From JADGGM01 sp027307005 (lineage in GTDB: Bacteria > Gemmatimonadota > Gemmatimonadetes > Gemmatimonadales > Gemmatimonadaceae), in assembly GCA_035455745.1 (NCBI GenBank), contig DATIEP010000037.1:62001-126000 (forward strand): a stretch of 64,000 nucleotides of DNA. Direction: 5' to 3'. The notes beneath the pieces were generated by a model. That model did not search any database. It was not told the origin of the DNA and worked only from the letters and a program-made list of their open reading frames with translations. The translations under genes and the position numbers were made by a program. Shown in pieces: positions 26,065 through 34,845 of the stretch; the stretch's first letter is position 1; every line of letters begins with the position of its first letter.

Positions 26065-26946
26065 CTACATATATCCGTCGCGGCGCAACGACTCCAGACC
26101 GCCGCCGTCCTCTTTGTCCTGCGCTCGTCCCGCGCGTTCGGCGATGTGCGAGAATTTCCCGGTGCGCAGCTCGACGATGATCTCACCCACGTCGCGCGCT
26201 TCGGACTGCACCTTTTGCGTGCAGGGACCGCAGCCTAACGAGCGGTAGCGCGTTCCGTCGCCGTGGTTGTAATACAACGACACGGTCGGGATCTGTTCGC
26301 GGCCGATGTACTCCCAGATGTTCAATTCGGTCCAGTCGAGCAGTGGATGGATGCGCACGTGCGTGCCCGGCGCGAACTCGGTCTTGTACTGATTCCAGAA
26401 CTCCGGCGGTTGATCCTGCACTTCCCACTCGCTCTGCGTCGTTCGAGGAGAGAAGTATCGCTCCTTGGAACGGCTTCCTTCCTCGTCCGCGCGTGCGCCC
26501 ACGATGACGCCGGTAAACGGCTCCGTGTTCCGATCACGCTCGTACGTGTGTGTCGTATGGTTGAAGCGATAGCGCGGCCCTTCACCGCTCAGTGTGCGGC
26601 GCAGCGCTTCGGTCTTGAGCAGCCCGCAGCAGGTGAGCCGGTCCACAGCGCCGTCCGGATACGTTCGATGCTCGGCGAGCGCGACCTCGTTCTGCCCGTA
26701 CATCAGGTTCAAGTGCCACTCCGCCGCCAGCCGGTCCCGGTACGCGATCATCTCCGGGATCTTGAACGACGTGTCGATGTGCACGAGCGGGAACGGCACG
26801 TGCCCGAAGAAAGCCTTTCGCGCAAGCCACAGCATCACCGTGCTGTCCTTGCCGATCGACCACAGCATGCACAACTGCCGGAAGTTGGCGTACGCTTCGC
26901 GCAGAATGTGGATGCTTCTGTTTTCGAGTTGTTCCAGATGATCCAT
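26065..26946 (-). CDS. cysD: Sulfate adenylyltransferase subunit 2
   Basis: CysD forms adenosine 5'-phosphosulfate (APS) from ATP and sulfate, driven by the GTPase CysN. The 293-residue protein has the PP-loop SIGKDSTVML near residue 31 (the family's SGGKDS), TGVIVGARADEEGSRSKE, and WTELNIWEYI, all typical of CysD. It is the last gene of the order cysN-cysQ-cysC-cysD on the - strand, 22 bp after cysC. Confidence 0.95.
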   Translation of the reverse strand: MDHLEQLENRSIHILREAYANFRQLCMLWSIGKDSTVMLWLARKAFFGHVPFPLVHIDTSFKIPEMIAYRDRLAAEWHLNLMYGQNEVALAEHRTYPDGAVDRLTCCGLLKTEALRRTLSGEGPRYRFNHTTHTYERDRNTEPFTGVIVGARADEEGSRSKERYFSPRTTQSEWEVQDQPPEFWNQYKTEFAPGTHVRIHPLLDWTELNIWEYIGREQIPTVSLYYNHGDGTRYRSLGCGPCTQKVQSEARDVGEIIVELRTGKFSHIAERAGRAQDKEDGGGLESLRRDGYM

Positions 26947-26968
26947 CGTTCACTCCCGATTCGCAGTC

Positions 26969-27688
26969 CTACAGGTTTGCGCGAATCCTGTTCATGACTT
27001 TCTGACCCGATTCCTCGACGGTCACGTCGCGCGTGTCGAGAATCACATCGGGGTTGACCGGTGCCTCGTACGGGTCATCGATGCCGGTGAAGTTGCGGAT
27101 CTCACCGCGCCGTGCCTTCGCGTACAGGCCTTTGACGTCGCGTCGCTCGCATTCTTCGAGCGGCGTCGACACGTACACCTCGACGAAATTGCGGCAGAGC
27201 CCGCGGACGAACGCGCGGGATTCCTCGTACGGCGAGATGAACGATGCCACGACGAAGACGCCGTTCTCCTCGAGCTTGCTCGCCAGATATCCCACGCGTC
27301 GGATGTGCTGGTCGCGGTCCGTGCGCGTGAAGCCCGTCGTCGGGAAAAGATGGCGAATCGTGTCGCCGTCGAGATATTCGGCGCGGATGCCGCGGCGCCG
27401 CAGCTCGCTGTGCAGCCATTGCGCGACCGTGGTCTTGCCCGATCCCGACAGGCCCGTGAACCAGATGACCGTCGGTATCGGCTCGTGCTTGCCTAACGGG
27501 ATGCGCTCCCACAGGCGCTCGTGCAGCCAGAACAACAGAATCTTGCCCACCAGCTCCACCACGCCGACAAACAGCGCGACTTCCACCCGCCTCGTGAAAA
27601 CATATACGATGATCGCGGTGGTCAGCGTGCCGAACAGGCGCCACGAGAAGGCCTTTGCGAACGACCTGAGGTTGGTATCACGATGCAT
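26969..27688 (-). CDS. cysC: Adenylylsulfate (APS) kinase with N-terminal DUF2061 membrane domain
   Basis: The 239-residue protein phosphorylates APS to PAPS. The catalytic part begins near residue 72 with Walker A GLSGSGKTT (79-87), then LDGDTIRHLFP, the DRDQHIRRVGYLASKL segment and FISPYEESRAFVR, complete for an APS kinase. The first about 65 residues contain SFAKAFSWRLFGTLTTAIIV and two hydrophobic helices, matching DUF2061, a small membrane domain sometimes fused to CysC. The fusion would place PAPS synthesis at the membrane, a sensible site to supply a sulfotransferase acting on EPS (inference). The enzyme is free-standing although CysN also carries a degenerate CysC-like domain. Confidence 0.92.
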   Translation of the reverse strand: MHRDTNLRSFAKAFSWRLFGTLTTAIIVYVFTRRVEVALFVGVVELVGKILLFWLHERLWERIPLGKHEPIPTVIWFTGLSGSGKTTVAQWLHSELRRRGIRAEYLDGDTIRHLFPTTGFTRTDRDQHIRRVGYLASKLEENGVFVVASFISPYEESRAFVRGLCRNFVEVYVSTPLEECERRDVKGLYAKARRGEIRNFTGIDDPYEAPVNPDVILDTRDVTVEESGQKVMNRIRANL

Positions 27689-27723
27689 GGTCGAGCCGTG
27701 TCGTGCCGATCACGTCGGCGCCC

Positions 27724-28491
27724 TCAAGCGCCGAGAACGAATGAGCCATTGCGCAAATCCCGTTTGTTGTACGTGAACGGTGTCTGGCGGCGACCATCGC
27801 GCGCCGACTCCCGATAGACGCAATCTCCCGCCGCCACGTCCCATTCCATCGTTGGGCCGAAGCGCGGGTACATGTCGGCGCGGCCATCCGCCACCCAGCA
27901 GAACTTGAGGGAGCTGCCTAACGAGATGCGCTGCTCGACGCGAATCGTCGCCAGGTACGCCTCCAGCTCGGCCGAGGGATGCGAACGGCTCTGCACGATG
28001 ATGCGGCCGGCCGTCGCCGAACGCTCGGAGCTGTAGACGCGCTCCGGCCCTGCGCCGGCGCTTTGGCGCCAGGTTCCGGCGCCGGAGCGCGCCCAGTACA
28101 TGAGGTCGAGCACCGGAGCGAACACGACCCCCATCGTCGGCGCTCCATCCTCGATCAGCGCGATGTTGACCGTGAACTCGCCGATGCCCTTCGTGAACTC
28201 TTTCGTGCCGTCCAACGGATCGACGAGCCAGAAGCGCGTCCAGTGGCGGCGCGCGTCATACTCGGGAATGTCGCCTTCCTCCGACAACACGGGAATGTCA
28301 GGCGTTAGGCGCTGCAACCCGGCGGCGATCACGGCGTGCGCGTCGCGGTCGGCCAACGTCAGTGGCGTCGCATTCTCCTTCCACGCCACCGCTTGCCGTG
28401 CGTCGCTCGAACCGTAGTACCGGAGAATCGCCTGGCCCGCCTCGCGCGCCAGCAGGCGGATGTCCTCGCTGAGTCGTTCGACGTTCACCAT
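27724..28491 (-). CDS. cysQ: 3'(2'),5'-bisphosphate nucleotidase
   Basis: CysQ hydrolyses PAP (3'-phosphoadenosine 5'-phosphate), the by-product of sulfotransferases and PAPS reductase, preventing inhibition. It has 255 residues from the ATG at 28491, which overlaps the end of cysN by 7 bp. Inositol-monophosphatase-family motifs are LSEEGD, WLVDPLDGTKEF (DPxDGT metal site) and EWDVAAGD. The frame is open upstream to 29154 inside cysN, but that part is a shadow. Position between cysN and cysC indicates a dedicated PAPS cycle. Confidence 0.93.
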   Translation of the reverse strand: MVNVERLSEDIRLLAREAGQAILRYYGSSDARQAVAWKENATPLTLADRDAHAVIAAGLQRLTPDIPVLSEEGDIPEYDARRHWTRFWLVDPLDGTKEFTKGIGEFTVNIALIEDGAPTMGVVFAPVLDLMYWARSGAGTWRQSAGAGPERVYSSERSATAGRIIVQSRSHPSAELEAYLATIRVEQRISLGSSLKFCWVADGRADMYPRFGPTMEWDVAAGDCVYRESARDGRRQTPFTYNKRDLRNGSFVLGA

Positions 28492-30290
28492 GGCCGAAAA
28501 ACGACGCCCAGGTCCTTGAGCCGTGTCTCGATACGATCGAGGGACTCCGAGCTGCCTTCCGCATCGCTGACGTAGAGATTGCACTCGAGGTCCGTCGTCA
28601 TGCGGTCGCCCACCCAGATCGTCTCGATCCGCTCCGGCTCCACTGCGGTGCAAATGACGTCGAGATCCTCGCTCGTGAGCTCGGCGGCCGTCACGATGAG
28701 GATCATGCCCGCGTCGAGCATGATGTTGGCGACCTCCGCGAGCCGTCGCATGTGCTCCAAGCGGTTCTCGCGTTGGCGCCCGAGATCGGCGTCTACCCCG
28801 TACAACACGCTGCCGATGCCGAGGAAGTAGACGACCTTGCCCTGCGCGAAGAGCCGTCCTTCGAGCTCCTTTGCCAGCACCTTGCGTTCGGTCTCTTTGT
28901 CGCCGGTGATGAGCAGCAGCATCGCGCGCTGGTTGTATCGCTCGGCGCGCCGCTCGGCGGGAATCGATCCGCGCTCCCACTTCGAGTTGCGTACCAGCAC
29001 TTTCTCGCGCACCCATCCCTGCTGGTCGGGCAGCGCTTCGCGAACGATGCCGCCGCCGCGGATGTCGTACTCGTCCACGATCACGAAGCGGCTCGTCACC
29101 GGCAGGTCGCTCGCCAGATCGAACGCCACGGCCTTGCCGATCTTGAGCACGCAATCCGCGACGTCGTGCCGCTCCACCCGTGTTGCGTTAGGCCGAGCCG
29201 CCAGGGTCGATGCGTCGATCACGCGATCTACCGCTTCGACGCGCATCGGTATTCGCGCCGAGCCCATTTTGAGCGCGTATTCCTTGCGCATCTCCAGCGG
29301 ACGCTGGCCGAGCCAGAAAAGACTAACGCGCAACCGGGTCGTCACGTGCGGTAACGGATCCGATTCCCGCACGGCCAGCTCGCCGCGCGACACGTAGATC
29401 TGTTCGGTGAGCGTCACGCCCGTTGCCCAACCAGCTGACGCCTGCTCTTGCGGCGGCCGGTTGAACGCTTCAATGGACTTGACTCTGCTTCGCTTTCCTG
29501 ATGGCAGGAACACCAGTCGATCGCCGACTGCGACCTGTCCGGAGTCGATCGTGCCCGCGATGATGCGCCGATCGTCGCCTTGGCCCGTGAACTTGTACAC
29601 GTCCTGCACGCGCAGCCGGAATGCGAGTCCGACCGGCTGCGCCTCGGGCTCGAACATGTCCAACGCCTGCAGCACCGTTGGGCCCCGATACCACGGCATG
29701 TGCATCGACGCGTCGGCGAGATTGTCGCCATCGCGCCCGCTCACCGGAATGAAGCACGCCGGCGTGATGTTCACTTGCGCGAGAAAATCGCCGAGCGATG
29801 CAACCAACTTGTCGTACTCGGCTTGTGCGTATCCCACGAGGTCCATCTTGTTGATCAGGACCACGCACTGCTTGATGCCAAGCATCGCCAGCATGTAGCC
29901 GTGTCGGCGCGAGTTCTCTTGCACGCCTTCCTGCGCGTCGATCACGAGTAGCGCGGCTTCTGCGCGCGACGCGCCCGTGATCATGTTCTTGAGAAACTCG
30001 ATGTGGCCCGGCGCATCGATCACGATGTATTCGCGCCGCAGCGTGCGAAAAAAGACGCGCGCGGAGTCGATCGTGATGCCTTGTGCGCGTTCATCACGTA
30101 AGGCGTCGAGCAGGAACGCATATTCGAACGGCTTCGCCGTTCGCGCACAGAGCTCCTTCACCTGCTCCAACTTTCCATCGGGAAGCGAGTGACTATCCGC
30201 GAGGAGTCTCCCAATGATGGTGCTCTTGCCGTGATCGACGTGACCGACGATCACGATACTCATGCGCTCCTCGGTGGCGGTGTTCGTCAT
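28485..30290 (-). CDS. cysN: Sulfate adenylyltransferase subunit 1 with degenerate C-terminal APS-kinase-like domain
   Basis: This 601-residue GTPase powers sulfate activation by CysD. It has G1 GHVDHGKST (16-24), G3 DAPGH, G4 NKMD and the EF-Tu-like beta-barrels. From about residue 455 to the end there is a second domain: RQRENRLEHMRRLAEVANIMLD aligns with the DR..NIRR..EVA segment of CysC, but the P-loop is lost (ITGDKETERK instead of GLSGSGKS). It is therefore a CysN/CysC (NodQ-like) fusion whose kinase half has decayed or taken a structural role, while cysC at 26969 supplies the activity. It starts the cys operon. Confidence 0.93.
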   Translation of the reverse strand: MTNTATEERMSIVIVGHVDHGKSTIIGRLLADSHSLPDGKLEQVKELCARTAKPFEYAFLLDALRDERAQGITIDSARVFFRTLRREYIVIDAPGHIEFLKNMITGASRAEAALLVIDAQEGVQENSRRHGYMLAMLGIKQCVVLINKMDLVGYAQAEYDKLVASLGDFLAQVNITPACFIPVSGRDGDNLADASMHMPWYRGPTVLQALDMFEPEAQPVGLAFRLRVQDVYKFTGQGDDRRIIAGTIDSGQVAVGDRLVFLPSGKRSRVKSIEAFNRPPQEQASAGWATGVTLTEQIYVSRGELAVRESDPLPHVTTRLRVSLFWLGQRPLEMRKEYALKMGSARIPMRVEAVDRVIDASTLAARPNATRVERHDVADCVLKIGKAVAFDLASDLPVTSRFVIVDEYDIRGGGIVREALPDQQGWVREKVLVRNSKWERGSIPAERRAERYNQRAMLLLITGDKETERKVLAKELEGRLFAQGKVVYFLGIGSVLYGVDADLGRQRENRLEHMRRLAEVANIMLDAGMILIVTAAELTSEDLDVICTAVEPERIETIWVGDRMTTDLECNLYVSDAEGSSESLDRIETRLKDLGVVFRPW

Positions 30291-30441
30291 GCGAGGCGGT
30301 TTGGCAGCTCAGAGATGGAAGCGGAATCGGCGCGCGATAGGTGACGCACGCACCGGACGCGCGCCATGACTGCGTGATGGCGCGCAGCCCGAATAATAGC
30401 AATGTTCGTGCAGGCAGTTCCGGACGGGCGCTAGAGCGGCG

Positions 30442-31398
30442 CTAGAGAGCCGAGCGGAGGGGCACGTCCTCGAACGAGCGGATCGGGACGCCGGATTCCT
30501 CGGTGCGCAGATACCTGAGGGCAGTCGTCGCGCGCAACAGCATTTCAACCGCATCGACGGTGCTCTCGGAAAAGTCCGGGACCGCGCAATAGCCAGCCCT
30601 GATGCGGAGTTTGTGCGCTGCATCACCGATGGACCTTGGCTCCGCATCCATTGTTTCCTGAATGCGTTGCATCATACGCACCGCCCCACCGCTCGCGGTC
30701 GCGGGGGCGATGATGGCGAAGTCCGTTGGGCCAAGGCGGCCAATGGCATCCGAGACGCGCCCGCAGCGTCGCACCAGCGACGCCAGGTAGTCGATTACGT
30801 GCTCTGTGTCGCCGTTGAGCGACCGCTCCCCGAGGTCCGGGGCTTCAGCAACCGGTGCAAATGCAACGCAGGCGATTGGCGCTTTGAGACGTTGGGCCTC
30901 GGCAGAAATTTCTCGTGCACGTCGCACGAGGCCGCGCATGTTGTACAATCCGGTCGTCGGATCCAGCAGACTTTCCGCGCGAAGACGATCCGCTTCGCGC
31001 TTGCTTCGCATGAACGCATCGAGCTTGAGCAGCAACACTTCGCCGTCGAGCGGCTGGCTAACGAACTCCCACGCCCCGGATTGCAAGGCCGCAAGACGTT
31101 GACTTCGCTCGGCGGGCCCCGACGTTGTGATGAGGATTGGCGTCGATGCGTTGAAACGAACATCGTCGAGCAACTGCTTGCACACATCCCCGCCACCCAT
31201 ATCCGGCAGTCGAATGTCCATGATCACGAGGTCCGGCTGCGCACTGCGCGCGAGATCGAGCACTTGTTTGCCGGTATACGCGCGCAGCACCGCGTAGCCG
31301 TTGGGCCCGAGGATGCTCTCCAGCGAACGCGCCGACCATTCCTGGTCGTTCGCGAGGAGCACGAGCGGCGGGCGCGACGGCTTCTCGTTTTCGGACAT
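30442..31398 (-). CDS. Response regulator with degenerate GGDEF domain
   Basis: From ATG 31398 the product has 318 residues: a receiver domain (VLLANDQEW at the start, phospho-acceptor Asp in LVIMDIRLPD) and a diguanylate-cyclase-like domain beginning DPTTGLYN. The active-site GGDEF is replaced by GPTDF (RLGPTDFAII), and the acidic cluster expected of the receiver is altered too (NDQE). It is probably catalytically dead and could work as a binding or signalling domain. It lies between the cys operon and the Wza-like exporter, so an EPS-regulatory role is likely but inferred. The upstream extension to 31644 was rejected as non-coding. Confidence 0.75.
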   Translation of the reverse strand: MSENEKPSRPPLVLLANDQEWSARSLESILGPNGYAVLRAYTGKQVLDLARSAQPDLVIMDIRLPDMGGGDVCKQLLDDVRFNASTPILITTSGPAERSQRLAALQSGAWEFVSQPLDGEVLLLKLDAFMRSKREADRLRAESLLDPTTGLYNMRGLVRRAREISAEAQRLKAPIACVAFAPVAEAPDLGERSLNGDTEHVIDYLASLVRRCGRVSDAIGRLGPTDFAIIAPATASGGAVRMMQRIQETMDAEPRSIGDAAHKLRIRAGYCAVPDFSESTVDAVEMLLRATTALRYLRTEESGVPIRSFEDVPLRSAL

Positions 31399-31890
31399 AC
31401 TCACCGGATACGGGCGTCGTCTTGCCCGGCGGGTCGTTTGAAGGGGCACCAGAGGTGTGCTCGATGGGTCGTGCCCGGTCCATGCAGAACTCATGCGGAG
31501 CCGAGACACACACGCTATGTACATGTATACCAAACCGTTACTGAAGCAGGAGAGAGAGCTTAGCGGCGAAATTTGCCGCGCTGGTGCCACAGGACCGATG
31601 TAGTGGCGATACGGGCAATTCGACGTGCCAGAGCGCCAGACCACCCGGCAAGCGCTAGCAGAAGTGTGGTCGCCGACGCGAAACGCGCGAGCCTGTTTTC
31701 AGCGGCACGGTCGAATCAATGTTGGAATCACGATCATGTTATGTTGTGTGGCTGCTACATGAACGCCTCTCACCGGACCTCCTCGATCGTACGGCGCAAT
31801 TCATGAAATGAAAGTGGCGCCGAGAGATTCGCAGATTTTCAAAACCCAAACGGACGGCTAGCACAGGTGGTGCAATGTCGCCGGAGGACT
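31399..31890. other. Divergent intergenic region upstream of the exporter gene
   Basis: About 490 bp lie between the regulator (-) and the exporter gene (+). It is relatively AT-rich and includes the nested palindromes TGTACA and TACATGTA around 31518-31527. No ORF with coding character was seen. It must carry the promoters of both genes, but I cannot assign boxes with confidence. Confidence 0.45.
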
Positions 31891-32748
31891 ATGCCAGCGC
31901 TCTTGAGCAGGAAGCTACGGGACAACACGCACCGACTCGGCCGCGTCATCGCCACGACCTGCGTGTTCGCAGCCATTGGAAGCGGACTTCCGGCTCAACA
32001 ACCAGTTCCGCACGACACGACGCACGCGATGCCGGTCCAGGGAGATTCCACGCGGCTCGACTCGGCTCGCAGGGCACAGATCCTCAGTGACACGGCGCAC
32101 ACCGCGCTGACACGCGCGCAGTTAGAGTCAGAAGCAGGGACGCTCGCGCAACAGGGGAAGCAGGCACAGGCGGCTCTGATTCGGCAGAGACTGAAAGACG
32201 GCGATTTTCAGGTGGGCGACCGCATTGCGATTGTCGTTCGCGGCGACTCCACCCTGAGTGACACCGCGAGTGTCCGCGCCGGACGAATGCTTGAACTGAA
32301 GAACCTTCCGCCCATTCCGCTAACGGGCGTATTGCACTCGGAGTTGCAGGGCTATTTGACGAAGCAGCTTGCGCAGTACCTGAAGAATCCCACGGTAACC
32401 GTTACGCCGTTGGTACAGATCGCTGTGGTAGGCAATGTTGGGCATCCCGGATTCTTCTGGGTGCCGGCCGACCTGACGCTCACCGATGTGATCATGCTCG
32501 CCGGTGGTCCAACTCAGACGTCGAACTTGAACGGCACAGTGGTCAAGCGTGACAACAAGGACCGGCTGAGCGACAAACAGGTGCAACAAGCTTTTGCATC
32601 GGGCGCGACATTAGACCAACTCGACATGCGTGCGGGAGACCAGATCTCGGTTCCCGAAGCAGGCAAAAAGGACTGGGTGAGAATCTTGCAGGTTACCGCC
32701 GCACTGGCCGCAGTCACTATCGCTCTTATCTCGCTCCGTCGGCATTAA
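31891..32748 (+). CDS. Polysaccharide export protein (Wza/OPX family, SLBB)
   Basis: The ATG at 31891 follows GGAGGAC 6 bp upstream, deciding the start over earlier frames. The 285-residue product has an N-terminal signal (basic, then VIATTCVFAAIGSGLPA), a polysaccharide-export domain with FQVGDRIAIVV, LPPIPLTGVLHSELQGYLTK and NPTVTVTPLVQIAVVGNVGHPGF, an SLBB-like repeat, and a C-terminal membrane helix (about 262-283). It should form the periplasmic/outer-membrane conduit for the polymer, working with the BY-kinase at 23471. A lipobox is not evident. Gene order with the priming transferase (6 bp apart) supports an export operon. Confidence 0.9.
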   Translation: MPALLSRKLRDNTHRLGRVIATTCVFAAIGSGLPAQQPVPHDTTHAMPVQGDSTRLDSARRAQILSDTAHTALTRAQLESEAGTLAQQGKQAQAALIRQRLKDGDFQVGDRIAIVVRGDSTLSDTASVRAGRMLELKNLPPIPLTGVLHSELQGYLTKQLAQYLKNPTVTVTPLVQIAVVGNVGHPGFFWVPADLTLTDVIMLAGGPTQTSNLNGTVVKRDNKDRLSDKQVQQAFASGATLDQLDMRAGDQISVPEAGKKDWVRILQVTAALAAVTIALISLRRH

Positions 32749-32753
32749 CACGC

Positions 32754-33608
32754 ATGCTTTGGGAAGACATTCCGGACTCTTGGACTAGCGATGCTTTGAT
32801 CGTGCGGGTGAACGATCGACGCCGTACGCATCACGGGCCGACGGAGCGGACGCGACGGAACACGCCATCGGCCATTCCAATGGCGGACGTTGCACGTCCG
32901 ATCGAGCTCGTTCGTGAACGCGCAGTGGAGCGCCAGCAAGCGCGTCGCGAAATCCAGCCGCGCACCAGGTCCGAGGTATTGAACCGTACGGTGAATGTCT
33001 TGCTCGCGGCGATCGCGCTCGTCGTGCTCATGCCGATCATGCTGCTGGTGGCGGTCGCCGTGAAGCTGACGTCGCGTGGACCGGTGCTGTATTCGCAAAC
33101 ACGCGTTGGGCTCGACCGCCGGCGTGCGCGAGTGGATGCGCTGTACGAGCGGCGGAAACAGGATGCGGGCGGCCGCATTTTCACGATCTACAAGTTCCGC
33201 TCGATGTATCTGAACGCCGAGCAGAGTTCGGGCGCCGTCTGGGCGACGCCCGACGATCCGCGTGTCACGCCCGTTGGGCAGTTCCTGCGGCGGGTTCGGT
33301 TAGACGAGTTCCCGCAGCTCGTGAACGTCATCAAGGGCGACATGAACATCGTCGGCCCGCGTCCGGAGCGGCCGAGCATCTTCGCGCGGCTCCGCCAGGA
33401 CATCACCGAGTACCCGCTCCGTCAGCTCACCCGTCCGGGCATCACTGGGTGGGCGCAAATCAACCACACGTACGACTGTTCCGTCGATGACGTGCGCACC
33501 AAGATCCGCTATGACCTCGAGTATCTGCAGCGCCAATCCCTGGCCGAGGATCTCAAGATCATGGTGCGGACAGTGCCGGTGATGTTGTTCCGCAAGGGCG
33601 GCTGGTAG
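32754..33608 (+). CDS. Priming sugar transferase (undecaprenyl-phosphate glycosyl-1-phosphate transferase)
   Basis: The enzyme transfers a sugar-1-phosphate to undecaprenyl phosphate to start each repeat unit. The 284-residue form has one membrane helix (about 81-103) and the bacterial sugar transferase domain with KFRSM, VTPVGQFLRRVRLDEFPQL, and GPRPERP, all conserved in WcaJ/PssY-type enzymes. It lacks the multi-helix N-terminus of WcaJ and is of the short PglC-like type. ATG 32880 is a possible shorter start. It is 6 bp from the exporter gene. A GCCTAAC copy lies just past its stop (33622). Confidence 0.93.
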   Translation: MLWEDIPDSWTSDALIVRVNDRRRTHHGPTERTRRNTPSAIPMADVARPIELVRERAVERQQARREIQPRTRSEVLNRTVNVLLAAIALVVLMPIMLLVAVAVKLTSRGPVLYSQTRVGLDRRRARVDALYERRKQDAGGRIFTIYKFRSMYLNAEQSSGAVWATPDDPRVTPVGQFLRRVRLDEFPQLVNVIKGDMNIVGPRPERPSIFARLRQDITEYPLRQLTRPGITGWAQINHTYDCSVDDVRTKIRYDLEYLQRQSLAEDLKIMVRTVPVMLFRKGGW

Positions 33609-33654
33609 GACTCCGGCCGTCGCCTAACCGGCGCCCCGTTCCACCATCACGACG

Positions 33655-34845
33655 CTACTTCGCGACCCCGCCGCCGAGGTCGGGCCTGCGCGTGGGCTCC
33701 CATGTCGGCATGCGCTGCCGGCGCAGGAACGTGAGCCAGGCACGCACCCCGGCAACATTCGACACGACGACGAACCCGCACAGCGCAATGGGAAGCGGCA
33801 CGCGTTTGCCTTCGGGCCACGCCATGGCTGCGCAGCCGGCGCCTAACACCAGGACGGCGAGCGCCGCCAGCGCGAGTGCGCGCGGAACCGCCACACACAA
33901 GAGAACAACACCAACCGCGGCCAACGGCAGCGCCAGATAAAACAGCCACCGGCTCAGCTTGTGGCTCGTGAGCATGAAGGCGAACGAAAATCCGGCGCGC
34001 CAGGGCGCCGTGAGCTCGCGGTAGTGCCAGAGTGTCTCGAGTCCTTGCGCCATGGTGCGCGCCTTGCGACGGAGCTCGGCGCGCAGTGAGGTCGTGCGCG
34101 GCACGACGCACGTGGCACTCGCCACCGATACTGCGCGCAGTCCTTTCTGGTGGGCGATGAGCGCACTCGCGAAGTCCCGCGCGAGGTCGCCGGGCAGCTG
34201 GGTGCGTTGCACATCGACCCGCGCCGCGTAGCAGCAGCCGCTCGCACCGACGATCGATCCCAACTTGGTTTCGAGCGCCCGCACCCACATTTCGTAGCCG
34301 ACGTAGCCGGATTCGCCACGATTCGCCTCCTGTTCCACATCGCCCACGCTCACATCGCGGCCGGATGCGACGCCGACGCTCGCATCCTGGAACGCCCGCA
34401 CGAGCTCCTTCACGCTGTGTGAGTGGATCCGGATCGACGCGTCGGTATTGACGACGATCTCGCCGCGAATCGCACTCGCCGCGTGATTCTCTGCGTTAGT
34501 CTTTCCGCCGCGTGGCGCCACGTGGACCAGTTCCACTCCGCGCGATGCGTATTCGCGCACGATCGCATCCGTGCCGTCCGTCGATCCATCGGACGCAATC
34601 AGTATCTGCCGGCGATCAGGCGGATAGTCGATCTCGAGGAGGCTTTCGATTGTCGACCGAATGCGGCGCTCCTCGTTGTACGCCGGGACGGTAATCGTGA
34701 TGAGCGGCCATTCCGCGGGATCAACCGGCGACGGGGCGTCGCGACGAGATCGGGACGCCAGCCAGAGCACCGCGGGATACGCGACATAGGCGTAGCCGAA
34801 GCACACAAACGGGATTGCAAGCAGAACCAGGCCGAGAACGATCAT
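33655..34845 (-). CDS. Membrane glycosyltransferase, family 2
   Basis: From ATG 34845 the protein has 396 residues: an N-terminal membrane helix, a GT-A domain with ITVPAYNEERRI, SDGSTDGTD, and NTDASIRIH (the DxD-like acidic site), followed by the QxxRW-equivalent segment ELRRKARTMAQGLETLWHY and about four C-terminal membrane helices. It probably adds a sugar at the inner face of the membrane. The stop of the preceding GT4 gene overlaps its ATG (4 bp), so the two are coupled. Confidence 0.88.
   Translation of the reverse strand: MIVLGLVLLAIPFVCFGYAYVAYPAVLWLASRSRRDAPSPVDPAEWPLITITVPAYNEERRIRSTIESLLEIDYPPDRRQILIASDGSTDGTDAIVREYASRGVELVHVAPRGGKTNAENHAASAIRGEIVVNTDASIRIHSHSVKELVRAFQDASVGVASGRDVSVGDVEQEANRGESGYVGYEMWVRALETKLGSIVGASGCCYAARVDVQRTQLPGDLARDFASALIAHQKGLRAVSVASATCVVPRTTSLRAELRRKARTMAQGLETLWHYRELTAPWRAGFSFAFMLTSHKLSRWLFYLALPLAAVGVVLLCVAVPRALALAALAVLVLGAGCAAMAWPEGKRVPLPIALCGFVVVSNVAGVRAWLTFLRRQRMPTWEPTRRPDLGGGVAK

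Noticed and set aside
31867..31890. Earlier start for the Wza-like exporter
   Set aside because: The Shine-Dalgarno GGAGGAC and the signal peptide both point to the ATG at 31891.
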